NCBI RefSeq assembly: GCF_016097555.1
Contig: NC_054706.1
Span: 47,848,160-47,912,159, forward strand
Length of the DNA: 64,000 bases
Reading direction: 5' to 3'
Source: Gigantopelta aegis
Lineage: Eukaryota; Mollusca; Gastropoda; Neomphalida; Peltospiridae
The position numbers were made by a program, and so were the translations under genes. Shown here piece after piece: positions 40,401 through 44,309 of this stretch. Position 1 is the first letter of the stretch, and every line of letters begins with the position of its first letter. Below the pieces are notes generated by a model. It saw nothing but the letters and a program-made list of their open reading frames with translations, did not search any database and was not told the DNA's origin.

Positions 40401-41794
40401 TTTAACGACACCATTAGAGTACATTGATTTATTAATTATCGGCTACTGAATGTCAAACATTTGCTAATTTTGACATATAGTCTTAGAGAGGAAACCTGCT
40501 ACATTTTTCCATTTAAGTAGCAAGAGATCTTTTATATGCTTATCCAAAAGACAGGAAAGCACATACCACAACCTTTTATATACCAGTCATGGTGCACTGC
40601 CTGGAACGAGAAATAGCCCACTGATGGGGATCTATCACAAACTTATTGCGCATGAAGCAAGCGCTTCATCACTGAGCTACGTCCCGCCCCTTTGTTATTA
40701 TTATTATTTTATAATTATTACAAGATCTTTAGGGCATATTTGATTTTAATTTAGAACCCTAGTAACCCCATTGTTTCCACTGTAACAGCACTGTGACCCC
40801 TGACCAATGCCAGCACGAAGGAGCCACTGTACAGTTCACGGTCATGGACCACGATGTTGTGTTTCAAAACGACTTCGCTGGCGAGGTGTTCCTAGCCATG
40901 GCGGATGTTCCGGGAGTCGACGGCAGAGAAATTTCCAAGTTTGATGCACTCAACACGATTAACTTGCCACTCTTGCAGCTCAAACAGAAATGTTAGTATT
41001 TATATTATTATAAATCATTCACGTCAAAAAAGGAAATGATGAAGTGATATATAATGTATTCTGAATAAAGCTAATATAATTAAGACTTGACAATGTATTA
41101 AAAAAAAACCCATTTATTATTATTAAATGTACATGTTTTAAAAAATTTAATTTAAAATTTAAAAGTCTATCTTCTAGAGTTTTGATTGGATAGTTCTGAA
41201 ACTTGGTTTAAATATTATCAGGGTCAGTCTTCACAAACTAATACAGAGATACATGTATTTAGGAAATTTAGAAATTTAGATTTTTTATTAAATTTAAACA
41301 GTATTGTAAATAGAAAATTGAGAGACATTTTGGAATGTTTTAATTTGTATTAAATTTTTAATGAATTATATGTACTACTGACAAAATTGAAAATTAAATA
41401 GTCTTGTTTATTTTCATGAAAAGCTCATGGTTGTGAAAGCAGATAATTTTTTTTACATGTTTCCATCAAAGAAATGTTCAAGTGTGCCCGTCTTGGACAC
41501 AACCTCTGACTTCACCAGTGAGTTAATTCTGTCCTAGACAGGAAAAACTGACATAAATGCGCTGCACATTTTATAGTAGCTATAGTTTTCCCGATTGTTT
41601 ATCAAATATTAATGCCATTTTTATCTCTGTACTTGAGAATATTGTTTTTAATATGCTAGTGATGAAATGTTTCATTTGTTTCAGCTCATAGTGCCTTGGA
41701 TATTCTGTCACGGCGGACATGGGACAAGGATGCACAGGACTTTGTGAAAAAACGTATCAAAGTAGAAGAACAGGCTATCAGTTCAAATCCATAG
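201..41794 (+). CDS. BAIAP3: BAIAP3-like C2-MUN-C2 protein (spliced, 28 exons visible, 5' end outside window)
   Basis: Joining 28 exons (201-267, 1281-1563, 3598-3642, 5589-5754, 6525-6728, 7907-8010, 9233-9350, 11418-11542, 12142-12232, 13580-13636, 14104-14201, 16528-16579, 17845-17880, 21927-22084, 23942-24065, 24404-24472, 24931-25005, 25532-25633, 28504-28719, 29535-29603, 31213-31359, 32533-32646, 33802-33885, 36965-37046, 37850-37888, 39251-39374, 40789-40991, 41685-41794) gives 3162 nt in one frame: 1053 residues and a TAG. C2A spans about residues 1-225 ([10 protein letters not shown]; loop-3 WDHDDD), the MUN region about 290-868 (MHD1 near 530-655, MHD2 near 755-865), C2B about 875-1010 (LDANGLSDPFV; VMDHD), then the tail [15 protein letters not shown], close to my memory of human BAIAP3. 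Human BAIAP3 is about 1190 residues, so roughly 130-150 amino-terminal residues are missing. Known family role: calcium-dependent endosome-to-trans-Golgi traffic and dense-core-vesicle maturation. Alternative: UNC13D/unc-13-4-like; the C2A linker and tail favour BAIAP3. Confidence 0.9.
340..505 (-). mobile_element. SINE fragment, tail type B
   Basis: Minus-strand remnant with the caatagccgatg-type tail (plus form catcggttattgg) and the aagggatcttttgtat core. Diverged. Confidence 0.65.
1281..1563 (+). CDS. BAIAP3: BAIAP3-like exon b (C2A, charged linker)
   Basis: Residues 23-116; acceptor ctttaaag, donor gtgagt, phase 1 to 2. It begins [18 protein letters not shown], then a low-complexity stretch of repeated DKDKK built from a short tandem repeat near 1378-1412, then a basic patch ([12 protein letters not shown]) and the C2 strand [10 protein letters not shown]. 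The Lys/Asp insert sits in a C2 loop that is also long in vertebrate BAIAP3. Confidence 0.92.
1764..2089 (+). mobile_element. Full SINE, head 1 with tail A
   Basis: tRNA-derived head (gtagcccagtggtacagc; B-box-like gggatcgatccc), central core (catataaaagatccctt), tail cgttaaataaaac. Flanked by an 11-bp target duplication ttttcatgtga at 1753-1763 and 2090-2100, so it looks intact and fairly young. Confidence 0.9.
2544..2755 (+). mobile_element. 5'-truncated SINE, tail A
   Basis: Starts inside the core (gactggtatatcaaagg) and is flanked by ctcttcaagaattt at 2530-2543 and 2756-2769. Truncation with a target duplication fits LINE-driven insertion. Confidence 0.88.
3598..3642 (+). CDS. BAIAP3: BAIAP3-like exon c (45 nt)
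   Basis: Residues 117-131, [15 protein letters not shown]. Acceptor ttttcag, donor gtaagt, phase 2 to 2, so it could be skipped without a frame change. It carries the strand leading into calcium loop 3 of C2A. Confidence 0.88.
4545..4630 (+). mobile_element. SINE tail C fragment with ATTC repeat
   Basis: Tail words cccagtagctgatgta and gtgttgttaaacattc followed by about seven ATTC units. Confidence 0.6.
4785..5015 (+). repeat. 48-bp minisatellite, about five copies
   Basis: Unit tttgtttatttaaagtactg plus tttcatgagcagttatttta; one copy lacks a base. Lies in the intron before exon d. Confidence 0.93.
5589..5754 (+). CDS. BAIAP3: BAIAP3-like exon d (C2A loop 3)
   Basis: Residues 132-187. It begins [18 protein letters not shown], completing the Asp-rich calcium loop 3, and continues [17 protein letters not shown] as in vertebrate BAIAP3. 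Acceptor tgtttcag. The donor lies inside a GT microsatellite (gtgtgtgtgtgtgtgtgc from 5755). Confidence 0.9.
6001..6510 (+). repeat. Four decayed copies of the 5' border of exon e
   Basis: Acceptor-like ag followed by gacatcctatcagttggtct (6001), then related copies at 6136, 6246 and 6385, 110-140 bp apart, each ending in ATC/ATT runs (gtcatcatcatc). Confidence 0.9.
6525..6728 (+). CDS. BAIAP3: BAIAP3-like exon e (end of C2A)
   Basis: Residues 188-255, phase 0 to 0; [18 protein letters not shown] followed by [17 protein letters not shown]. Acceptor ttcactag, donor gtgagt. Four decayed copies of its acceptor and first 40-60 bases lie upstream at about 6001, 6136, 6246 and 6385. Only this copy continues into the full C2 strand and reaches a good donor. 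Confidence 0.9.
6783..7113 (+). mobile_element. SINE, head 1 with tail A
   Basis: Complete head, core and tail; a short inverted tail-A piece follows at 7118-7150, forming a small foldback at the 3' end. Confidence 0.85.
7222..7395 (+). mobile_element. 5'-truncated SINE, tail B
   Basis: Core gtgcacataaaagatccc and tail agccgatgattaataaa. Diverged. Confidence 0.7.
7440..7890 (+). repeat. Tandem duplication (about 185 bp) carrying SINE tails
   Basis: Two diverged units (about 7440-7624 and 7625-7806) and part of a third, each with a B-type SINE tail (gctgatgattaataaatc, ttaaacaaaacaaac) and a segment like the stretch just before exon f. The repeat runs up to that exon's acceptor region. Confidence 0.7.
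7907..8010 (+). CDS. BAIAP3: BAIAP3-like exon f
   Basis: Residues 256-289; [20 protein letters not shown] onward. Acceptor gtttcag, donor gtatat (weak beyond GTA), phase 0 to 2. It links C2A to the MUN region. Confidence 0.87.
8177..8498 (+). mobile_element. SINE with tail B
   Basis: Head ggggtgtagctcaagcggta, core, and tail gccgttaaataaaac following tgatgataag. Diverged. Confidence 0.75.
8857..9205 (+). mobile_element. MITE-like element, AGGGACATA family
   Basis: Terminal inverted repeats aaagggacataacctagttt and aaactagggtatgtcccttt, with TTAA at both ends. Non-coding, about 350 bp. The same family occurs at 15136-15894 and 16121-16500. TTAA target duplication would suit a piggyBac-type mobiliser; this is inference. 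Confidence 0.8.
9233..9350 (+). CDS. BAIAP3: BAIAP3-like exon g
   Basis: Residues 290-329; [18 protein letters not shown], then [21 protein letters not shown]. Acceptor ttgttcag, donor gtaaca, phase 2 to 0. The reading frame stays open past the donor into the 54-bp repeat array. A partial copy of its 3' half lies at 10272-10346. Confidence 0.9.
9370..9868 (+). repeat. 54/52-bp minisatellite, about nine copies
   Basis: Units begin agcatctgtgtataatcaag and end tccatgcaaact. The first three are 54 bp; later ones mostly lack two bases (gtcacgatc for gtcatcgatc). It starts 20 bp after the donor of exon g. Confidence 0.95.
9877..10187 (+). mobile_element. SINE, head 1 with tail B
   Basis: gggcgggacgtagcccagtg head, gggatcgatcccc box, core, and tail ccaatagccgatgattaata ... 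gttaaacaaaacac. Confidence 0.88.
10272..10346 (+). pseudogene. Dead partial copy of exon g
   Basis: 75 nt about 88% identical by eye to the 3' part of exon g, still open in frame ([16 protein letters not shown], then KSGSLSWEE) and followed by a GTAAAA donor and copied intron sequence (atacagtccaaa...). It lacks the first 43 nt and any nearby AG acceptor, so it is probably not spliced. Confidence 0.85.
10508..10752 (+). mobile_element. 5'-truncated SINE, tail B
   Basis: Begins at the attgggctatttttcgttcc part and ends gtcgttaaacaaaataaac. Confidence 0.8.
10859..10955. mobile_element. Foldback MITE-like element
   Basis: Two 27-bp inverted arms (left begins tatcttagtgctacaatatc; right ends cgtagtgctaagata) differing at about one base, separated by some 43 bp. 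Confidence 0.7.
11418..11542 (+). CDS. BAIAP3: BAIAP3-like exon h
   Basis: Residues 330-370; [18 protein letters not shown], then [20 protein letters not shown]. Acceptor tttccag, donor gtatgc, phase 0 to 2. Human BAIAP3 has a matching LADSLSAF...YFPATN block. Confidence 0.9.
11630..11765 (+). repeat. SINE tail C remnant and ATTC microsatellite
   Basis: gtggtgtcattaaacattc precedes about 16 ATTC units (11700-11764). Overlapping ORFs are translations of this microsatellite. Confidence 0.75.
11888..11998 (-). mobile_element. SINE tail A fragment
   Basis: gttttatttaacaacacact and acggttatatgacgtcagac mark the reverse complement of tail A. Confidence 0.8.
12142..12232 (+). CDS. BAIAP3: BAIAP3-like exon i
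   Basis: Residues 371-401; [18 protein letters not shown] followed by [13 protein letters not shown]. Acceptor cttccag, donor gtaact, phase 2 to 0. The CPFE-LN/LH-I pattern is shared with BAIAP3. Confidence 0.9.
13005..13455 (-). mobile_element. Head-2 SINE (body D) interrupted by a tail-A SINE
   Basis: Outer element (13005-13180 and about 13388-13455) has the tgtccaggacagt and acacctacccattgggt words of the head-2/body-D type. It is split by a minus-strand tail-A SINE (about 13181-13387, tttatttaacgacgcactca). Confidence 0.72.
13580..13636 (+). CDS. BAIAP3: BAIAP3-like exon j (57 nt)
   Basis: Residues 402-420, [19 protein letters not shown]; acceptor tttttcag, donor gtaggt, phase 0 to 0. 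EWY(E/D)RI is conserved in the family. Confidence 0.88.
14104..14201 (+). CDS. BAIAP3: BAIAP3-like exon k
   Basis: Residues 421-452; [16 protein letters not shown], then [16 protein letters not shown]. The acceptor is a tandem cagcag (14101-14106), so the first Gln may be optional. Donor gtaagc, phase 0 to 2. Confidence 0.88.
14250..14330 (+). repeat. Dispersed ggatca/ccccc repeat fragment
   Basis: Words gaccaggggatcaggggacc and attaaatatatttatgtgg recur, diverged, at 1590-1690, 2100-2240 and in part 14580-14640 and 34480-34540. Nature unknown; perhaps an old MITE end. Confidence 0.4.
14331..14548 (+). mobile_element. 5'-truncated SINE, tail B
   Basis: agtgcaccatgattggtgta, core, and ccaatagccgatgattcata with ttaaacaaaacaaac. 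Confidence 0.8.
15136..15894 (-). mobile_element. AGGGACATA-family MITE split by a SINE
   Basis: Reverse-orientation copy (gacatagcctagttttta to ggacctttaa) interrupted by the SINE at 15496-15858. Confidence 0.8.
15496..15858 (+). mobile_element. Chimeric SINE, head 2 with tail A
   Basis: Head ccggcctcagtggcgtcatg with box ggttcggatccc, a precore (caatgggtaggtgtaaacca), the shared core (aaataaaagatcccttgct) and tail A. Target duplication ttttcatggattt at 15483-15495 and 15859-15871 places it inside an older MITE. Confidence 0.92.
16121..16500 (+). mobile_element. AGGGACATA-family MITE, full copy
   Basis: 380 bp from ttaaagggacatatcctag to aggctatgtccctttaa, with TTAA at both ends. It lies just upstream of exon l. 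Confidence 0.85.
16528..16579 (+). CDS. BAIAP3: BAIAP3-like exon l (52 nt)
   Basis: Residues 453-470, [18 protein letters not shown]; acceptor tttgtag, donor gtgagt, phase 2 to 0. It continues the LF.SILNVD.F block known in BAIAP3. Confidence 0.86.
17155..17690. mobile_element. GAGTTTGCTGC-family MITE with inner insertion
   Basis: Ends cctgagtttgctgccattgt and atgacagcaaactcagaatg are inverted copies. A second, unrelated repeat (about 17398-17560, gactcaatctcta ... gagtctcgactcta) lies inside. The family recurs at 29700-30048 and 54260-54633. Confidence 0.7.
17845..17880 (+). CDS. BAIAP3: BAIAP3-like exon m (36-nt microexon)
   Basis: Residues 471-482, [12 protein letters not shown]; acceptor ttctacag, donor gttggt (weak), phase 0 to 0. 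The frame runs correctly into the next exon. Its small size, symmetric phase and weak donor make it a candidate cassette exon. Confidence 0.75.
17975..18170 (+). repeat. Diverged tandem duplication
   Basis: gcattcagtatgaatttt and acagagtatta appear twice about 130 bp apart, before the foldback at 18184. Confidence 0.6.
18184..18326. mobile_element. Foldback MITE-like element, 42-bp arms
   Basis: Arms aaggtaatgccacacaatac... and ...cgtgtggtgtcgcctt pair over about 42 bp (inner core tgcctcgtacaagaatagc versus gctactcttgtacgaggca) with few mismatches, around a spacer of about 55 bp. Confidence 0.75.
19070..19400 (+). mobile_element. SINE, head 1 with tail A
   Basis: Full head (gtagcccagtggtaaagc), core and tail ending in TTCC-type simple repeats. 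Confidence 0.88.
19401..19590 (+). mobile_element. SINE fragment, tail B
   Basis: Shortened core (actggtatatgtgctgcc) and ccaatagctgatgattaata tail, directly abutting the previous SINE. Confidence 0.75.
19690..19880 (+). repeat. Unclassified repeat near gggcccaggtgtcaac
   Basis: A GGTCA run (19690-19712) and a stretch with ctccttcgtccaggacagg, which recurs in diverged form at about 1150-1220 (ttctccgtccaggacagg). Probably another dispersed element. Confidence 0.45.
20098..20238 (+). mobile_element. SINE head-1 fragment
   Basis: ggagggacgtagcctagtgg head, gatcgatccc box, ends at actagtatatcaaaa. The core and tail are missing. Confidence 0.8.
20333..20389. repeat. Perfect 27-bp hairpin with 3-base loop
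   Basis: Arms catattttgtgaaagctttt... (20333-20359) and its exact reverse complement (20363-20389) around agt. Confidence 0.95.
20741..20910. mobile_element. MITE-like element with pogo/Tigger-type ends
   Basis: Ends tagtaaaacctctctaaacc and gagaggtttcactgta are inverted; TA at both borders. The body repeats ccggttt words. Relatives at 44615-45132 and 47432-47656. Pogo affinity is inferred from the CAGT(G/A)AAACCTC end. Confidence 0.7.
21181..21840 (+). repeat. 55-bp minisatellite, 12 copies, very homogeneous
   Basis: Unit begins taaaattctaagactgacaa and ends accacgtgtctgcaa. Eleven of twelve copies look identical and contain CACGTG; the last has catgtc instead. It ends 86 bp before exon n. 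Confidence 0.97.
21927..22084 (+). CDS. BAIAP3: BAIAP3-like exon n (MUN)
   Basis: Residues 483-534; [19 protein letters not shown], later [20 protein letters not shown]. Acceptor gtctccag, donor gtgagt, phase 0 to 2. The LFELYL.L motif is shared with human BAIAP3. Confidence 0.9.
22224..22523 (-). mobile_element. SINE, head 1 with tail A
   Basis: Target duplication aagttttccaggga at 22210-22223 and 22524-22537 frames the element. Confidence 0.92.
22890..22962 (-). mobile_element. Head-2 SINE fragment
   Basis: gtttgaacccaatacctacc agrees with the reverse complement of head 2. Confidence 0.6.
23031..23352 (+). mobile_element. SINE, head 1 with tail A
   Basis: Head missing part of the A box (ggggcgagacattggtaaag); otherwise complete. 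Flanks share attccaaag. Confidence 0.85.
23455..23712 (-). mobile_element. Head-2 SINE, body D
   Basis: Reverse complement of the 37096-37340 element: tgcttatatctaattaaggt, gctgtctgtccacaacagtg, and gcgaaccctgtatctaccag. Confidence 0.8.
23942..24065 (+). CDS. BAIAP3: BAIAP3-like exon o (MHD1)
   Basis: Residues 535-576; [20 protein letters not shown], then [16 protein letters not shown]. Acceptor acttgcag, donor gtgaga, phase 2 to 0. This is the start of Munc13-homology domain 1. Confidence 0.92.
24404..24472 (+). CDS. BAIAP3: BAIAP3-like exon p (MHD1)
   Basis: Residues 577-599, [19 protein letters not shown] plus IFAQ; acceptor gttacag, donor gtatac, phase 0 to 0. D..(I/E)...SSSAVD is typical of the family. 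Confidence 0.9.
24931..25005 (+). CDS. BAIAP3: BAIAP3-like exon q (MHD1)
   Basis: Residues 600-624, [20 protein letters not shown] then LRLVQ. The acceptor follows a long T tract; donor gtatgt; phase 0 to 0. The W..L.WPD motif matches BAIAP3. Confidence 0.92.
25191..25411 (+). mobile_element. 5'-truncated SINE, tail A
   Basis: Starts at ccacaactggtgtaacaaag; taaggattgatt flanks both sides. Confidence 0.85.
25532..25633 (+). CDS. BAIAP3: BAIAP3-like exon r (MUN)
   Basis: Residues 625-658; [20 protein letters not shown] then [14 protein letters not shown]. Acceptor ttttgcag, donor gtatga, phase 0 to 0. Confidence 0.9.
26310..27570 (+). repeat. 114-bp minisatellite, about 11 copies
   Basis: Unit begins gtatgatgaaatttaatttg and ends agaacatattcctaat. 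Copies are 114-115 bp with few differences; the longest array in the window. Confidence 0.96.
27573..27920 (+). mobile_element. SINE head 1 with internal tandem duplication
   Basis: Head and core (27573-27775), then a repeated block (gtgggatggtgcatataaaa to tttttatttaaatc) in two copies of about 115 bp. Confidence 0.8.
27966..28150 (+). mobile_element. SINE tails C then B
   Basis: cacccaatagccgatgtatt with cgttaaacattcattc (27966-28042), followed by a B tail (ccaatagccgatgattaata, attaaacaaaacaaac). Confidence 0.75.
28186..28490 (+). mobile_element. SINE, head 3 with tail B, abutting exon s
   Basis: Head ggggtgggatctagcttagt with gaggtatttggatcatagga, core catataaaagatcccttgct, tail gtggtgttattaaacgaaac. 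It ends about 13 bp before the acceptor of exon s. Confidence 0.82.
28504..28719 (+). CDS. BAIAP3: BAIAP3-like exon s (MUN)
   Basis: Residues 659-730; [20 protein letters not shown] at the start, [13 protein letters not shown] at the end. Acceptor cttttccag, which directly follows a SINE tail; donor gtacat; phase 0 to 0. Its last 45 nt and donor are duplicated at 28820-28864. Confidence 0.92.
28820..28935 (+). repeat. Copy of the 3' border of exon s
   Basis: 28820-28864 matches the last 45 nt of exon s with about five differences, then the donor gtacat and the first 70 or so intron bases. Confidence 0.88.
29535..29603 (+). CDS. BAIAP3: BAIAP3-like exon t
   Basis: Residues 731-753, [20 protein letters not shown] plus ANQ; acceptor ttttcag, donor gtaaat, phase 0 to 0. 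Equivalent to the ISLSPDSIQN block of human BAIAP3. Confidence 0.9.
29700..30048. mobile_element. GAGTTTGCTGC-family MITE
   Basis: Ends ctgagtttacaaccattgta and caatggctgcaaactcgg pair; ccctttaa at the right border. Confidence 0.68.
30127..30650 (+). repeat. 41-bp minisatellite, about 12.6 copies
   Basis: Unit begins ccatgtcgtaaacacatttg and ends gctttattaacta plus g or t. One copy is shortened; one begins gccatg after a missing base. Confidence 0.95.
31213..31359 (+). CDS. BAIAP3: BAIAP3-like exon u (MHD2)
   Basis: Residues 754-802; [20 protein letters not shown] at the start, [20 protein letters not shown] later. Acceptor gttccag, donor gtgagt after GTC, phase 0 to 0. Start of Munc13-homology domain 2 (L..YLD..L..LN..L). 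Confidence 0.92.
31388..32292. mobile_element. Foldback element with long inverted repeats
   Basis: Outer ends tcccagttgttcaaag and tttgaacaactggccc pair, and arms of about 280-300 bp (roughly 31565-31865 and 32005-32290) carry matching blocks such as tttcacccctcttgg and gttgttaac. No transposase ORF is seen. Confidence 0.75.
32533..32646 (+). CDS. BAIAP3: BAIAP3-like exon v (MHD2)
   Basis: Residues 803-840; [20 protein letters not shown] then [18 protein letters not shown]. Acceptor ccccacag, donor gtgagc, phase 0 to 0. FFHA.G.GL is a family signature. Confidence 0.92.
32965..33205 (+). mobile_element. SINE, head 1 with decayed tail A
   Basis: gggtgggatataacctagta head, ctaggatcgatcccc box, core; the tail decays into a TA run. 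Confidence 0.72.
33802..33885 (+). CDS. BAIAP3: BAIAP3-like exon w (end of MHD2)
   Basis: Residues 841-868, [20 protein letters not shown] then YTQLVEKQ. Acceptor cttgacag, preceded closely by what looks like an old SINE tail; donor gtcaga; phase 0 to 0. Confidence 0.9.
34453..34480 (+). repeat. T homopolymer
   Basis: About 30 T in a row, followed by the dispersed tgtgccctttttccatta repeat. Confidence 0.9.
34540..34812 (+). mobile_element. Old SINE, tail A
   Basis: Diverged core (gctggtgtactaaaggctgt) and tail (aatgtgttaagtgcatcgtt). Confidence 0.65.
34968..35660 (-). mobile_element. Tail-B SINE interrupted by a head-2/tail-A SINE
   Basis: Outer minus-strand element (34968-35085 and 35468-35660) is split at its cttagagaggaaa by a complete chimeric element at about 35089-35466 (gttttatttaacgacgcact to atgacgccaccgagg). 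The target repeat tcttggagaggaaa/tcttagagaggaaa flanks the inner one. Confidence 0.85.
35705..36815. mobile_element. Unclassified 1.1-kb element bounded by CACTAGCC hairpins
   Basis: Both ends carry clustered inverted words (ccactagccacagggctagt at left; ccgcaggggctagtggtttt at right) able to form hairpins. The interior has a C run (35946-35964) and no convincing ORF. It could be a non-autonomous transposon. Confidence 0.5.
36965..37046 (+). CDS. BAIAP3: BAIAP3-like exon x (C2B start)
   Basis: Residues 869-895, [20 protein letters not shown] then SHTLTVQ. Acceptor ttttacag, donor gtaatt, phase 0 to 1. First C2B strands (G.L.(V/L)...Y....L.V.). Confidence 0.9.
37096..37340 (+). mobile_element. 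Head-2 SINE with body D
   Basis: ccggcctcagtggcacagtg head, gcagccctgtacc, body aacccactgtcctggacaga, end ccttaattggatataagcag. Confidence 0.85.
37850..37888 (+). CDS. BAIAP3: BAIAP3-like exon y (39-nt C2B loop 1)
   Basis: Residues 896-908, [13 protein letters not shown], the C2B calcium-loop-1 region. Acceptor tttttcag, donor gtaagt, phase 1 to 1. Skipping it would preserve the frame but remove a calcium-binding loop. Confidence 0.88.
38183..38462 (+). mobile_element. SINE, head 1 with tail B
   Basis: Starts at gtctgatgcgcagtcggtct; ends cgttaaacaaatcaaaac. Flanks share an imperfect ccaccatcaa/ctaccatcaa. Confidence 0.82.
38940..39205. mobile_element. Inverted pair of tail-A SINE pieces
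   Basis: A minus-strand tail/core piece (38940-39098, gttttatttaacaacgcact) is joined head-on to a plus-strand tail (39099-39205, tgttgagtgtgtcgttaaat), forming a foldback just before exon z. Confidence 0.8.
39251..39374 (+). CDS. BAIAP3: BAIAP3-like exon z (C2B core)
   Basis: Residues 909-949; [20 protein letters not shown] then a [15 protein letters not shown] strand. Acceptor atttctag, donor gtgagt, phase 1 to 2. Its 3' end and donor seed the repeat array at about 39385-39900. Confidence 0.93.
39385..39900 (+). repeat. Array of about ten copies of the 3' border of exon z
   Basis: Units of about 49 bp resemble ctcaacccagtctttgatga...gaattgtgagttttattaaaa, that is the last 30 or so coding bases, the donor and the start of the intron. 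Near copies are closest to the exon; far ones are eroded. Several keep attgtgag, a donor-like site. Confidence 0.88.
40122..40330 (+). mobile_element. 5'-truncated SINE, tail B
   Basis: Starts tggcatgtcaaaggttgtgg; ends gttgttaaacaaaacaaac. Confidence 0.82.
40386..40690 (-). mobile_element. SINE, head 1 with tail B
   Basis: Complete reverse element from gtttgttcttgtttaacgac to gagctacgtcccgcccc; faces the previous SINE. Confidence 0.87.
40789..40991 (+). CDS. BAIAP3: BAIAP3-like exon aa (C2B loop 3)
   Basis: Residues 950-1017; [20 protein letters not shown] then [16 protein letters not shown]. Acceptor tgtaacag, donor gttagt, phase 2 to 1. It carries the VMDHD...(N)DFAGE calcium loop 3 shared with human BAIAP3. 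Confidence 0.93.
41685..41794 (+). CDS. BAIAP3: BAIAP3-like terminal exon
   Basis: Residues 1018-1053 and a TAG stop. [20 protein letters not shown] then [13 protein letters not shown] closely resembles the BAIAP3 carboxyl tail (RT..EAQEFVKK). Acceptor tgtttcag, phase 1 in. Confidence 0.92.
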
Positions 41795-42612
41795 GACAAT
41801 TAGGTCACCGTGGAATAGTTACAAATTCCAAGTTCTTAAGATAAAAACCACGTGACAAATGTGACCAGCTCATGCAAGCTGATAGTTTTTGTTACAGAGA
41901 ACAGTACAGCTTCAAATTAATAGGTTGAAGGTCACAAAAGGAAAATGTGACAAATTTGAAGTCACAGGCTAAATGTAACTAAATCACATTCTTGATTTTA
42001 AAATCGTGCGTGACTGATTCAAGTTCATATGTATAGATTTAACTCGAAAATCACTGGTATAATGGGACTAATTCAAACCTGTAACATACATGTATATAGG
42101 TAATGGGCTTTTTAAGGTTTAAAAGTCGTACAGAAAATGAAATACTAATGAAATAAAATTATCTCTAAATGTAACTAATTCAGGTACTTGAGTTAAAAGT
42201 CACATGTGAAATGTGTCCGATTCAAGTTCATGCATGTAGATTTAACTGGAACGTCACTGGTAAAATGTGACTATTTCAACTCTGCAAGTTGTACATGCAT
42301 GAAGAACATGGATGTTTTTTAAGGTAAAATGTCATAGGAAAATCAAATATTCAAAAAATAAAATTATTTGTGAAATCTGTACTCGAAGTGGACACTGACA
42401 CATATTCACTGTACATTACAGGTCAGAGTTCACTGGAAATATAAATACTTATTATGAGGTAAATGTATTTTAATCTGGATTTAAACAACTGTACATAACA
42501 AGATGTAATACATGTACATGTGTATGTTCTGTAATAGACACTTTGATGAATTACAGCCCACCGAAACTGGGTTTTGTGTTTTTTAGATTTTATCCGCTAA
42601 AAGTGAAATAAA
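41795..42612 (+). other. Probable 3' UTR of the BAIAP3-like gene
   Basis: Non-coding sequence after the TAG. AATAAA hexamers occur at 42152-42157, 42357-42362 and 42607-42612; another at 45571-45576 could mark a longer form. The stretch contains a diverged tandem duplication of about 205 bp (roughly 41965-42170 and 42171-42375). Which signal is used cannot be told from sequence. Confidence 0.45.
41965..42375 (+). repeat. Diverged 205-bp tandem duplication in the 3' UTR
   Basis: Shared words: gattcaagttcat, gatttaact, cactggtaaaatg/cactggtataatg, and the ends with AATAAAATTAT, in both halves. Confidence 0.75.
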
Positions 42613-43287
42613 AGATACTCGTGCTGCCCTGCAGGTACATGTATTATGAACCATTTCGTACTCAGTGTTATTTAAATAAATATCAGGTTTTTAAAAGATA
42701 TAAGTTATAAAAAATACACAGTAATTTTAGATGTTTTTACTATATTTATTGCAGTTGATGTGATTGTTATCCGCTTGATATTTCTCTTGCATAAATAGTT
42801 TCACTGAATCCTATATTCAGATTAAACTCATTCTTGTTGTCTGTGCACATCTTATCGATCGCATACGGAGTCCGCCTGGAAATATTTTCCACTGCATGTT
42901 ACATACTGTATATAAAAGAATATAAGGTACCTCAGATTGTCTAAAACTAACCCTAATCTTAGCCTAATTAACCCTGAATCAGGATCAAGTATTTAGGCTG
43001 CAATGAAATTACATTGTAACTGAAATATTTATGCCTAGAACATGTTATTATTTACATATACCTTAATGACTATAAACTGGGGGGAGGGGAGGGGTTGTTC
43101 ATGCCCAACCTCAATGTGTTAACTTTAAATGCACATATTATTTTCTTTACAGAAATGTATTGCAGATACCAAGGGGTGTTAGTGAAATTTACATGTCATG
43201 AATATGTACTAAGGTGCATACCGGTAATCAAGAAAAAAACTAATTGCAGTTTTGAGCTGTATATGTCCAAGTCCCATGTTAATTGAA

Positions 43288-43435
43288 CATTTAAGAGTCT
43301 ATACTCAATTTTTAATGATATCACACACAATGCAGTTTGTATGGCATTGCCATGACACTAAAGTCTCAGACTCTATTAAGGGTCTTTGAGTCTAGACTCT
43401 AAAGTTTTTATAAGCATGGGTCCAGGACAGTGGTT
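43288..43435. repeat. Short dispersed repeat (gagtctagactctaaag family)
   Basis: Related to 17398-17560 and 38890-38940 (gactcaatctct, cagactctatta). Probably a small MITE. Confidence 0.5.
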
Positions 43436-44309
43436 ATAAAGAGTGACAGACCTATACTGGTTAATTGCTGTACACATACATGTAATGATCTCTGCACTTG
43501 ACATAGTGGTCTAATTTGAAGCTGATGTTAGGATATAAACACAGCACTCACCAGTCTTCAATCCCTGTCATGGACAAAACTCTCTGGCGAAGTCAGAGGT
43601 TGTGCCGACAACAGGCATGCTTGAACTGTTCTCTGATGGAAGCATGCCAAAAATTACCCACACCCAGAGTCTTCAATCCACTAATTTCTGTGCTATTTTG
43701 TCAGTTGATGGTTTCTCATCTTTGGATAGTGTTACTGGAAAATGGAAAATGTGCAGCAGATGTGTGAGTACAGGAATTTAAGCAGGGGGAGTGGGGGGGG
43801 GGGGGGGGGGGGTCTAGAATGTGGTGAGTTGTTAAGTTATATTGAGGGGTCGAGACATGCTTCACCAGAAAATGTATTTGGGGGAAAAAAAGAAGAACCT
43901 AGTTTTTGAACAGAATATATTGATTGTTTCTCTTTAACTAGTGTTACTGAAAAATGGGCAGCACATTTGTTTTCTTTTCTGATTCTCCTTTCTGTTCTTT
44001 TTCTGTTCTTTTTCTGTTCTTTTAAAAAAAATATATATACAGAATGCAGCTATGATATTACATACTTGCAGACGCCAAGATATAGTATACTTAGATCTAA
44101 TTTTGTAAAGAATATTCCTGCATATTTAAATATTATTTTGGACACTTTATAACTATAGTATAGATAGTTTTTATAAAATTACAATAGAGCAGTTCCTGCT
44201 CCTTTTGTGGTATATATATTGTTTACATGTGCAATCATAAGTCAAAAGTGTTTCTCTTAAAAGGTTTTTACTTATGAAACTTTTGTCTCACCTCACCTAG
44301 TTACTACTT

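Noticed and set aside
43516-43767. 83-residue plus-strand ORF
   Set aside because: It overlaps a dispersed repeat whose inverted relative lies at 41473-41545 (cacaacctctgacttc); no protein family seen.
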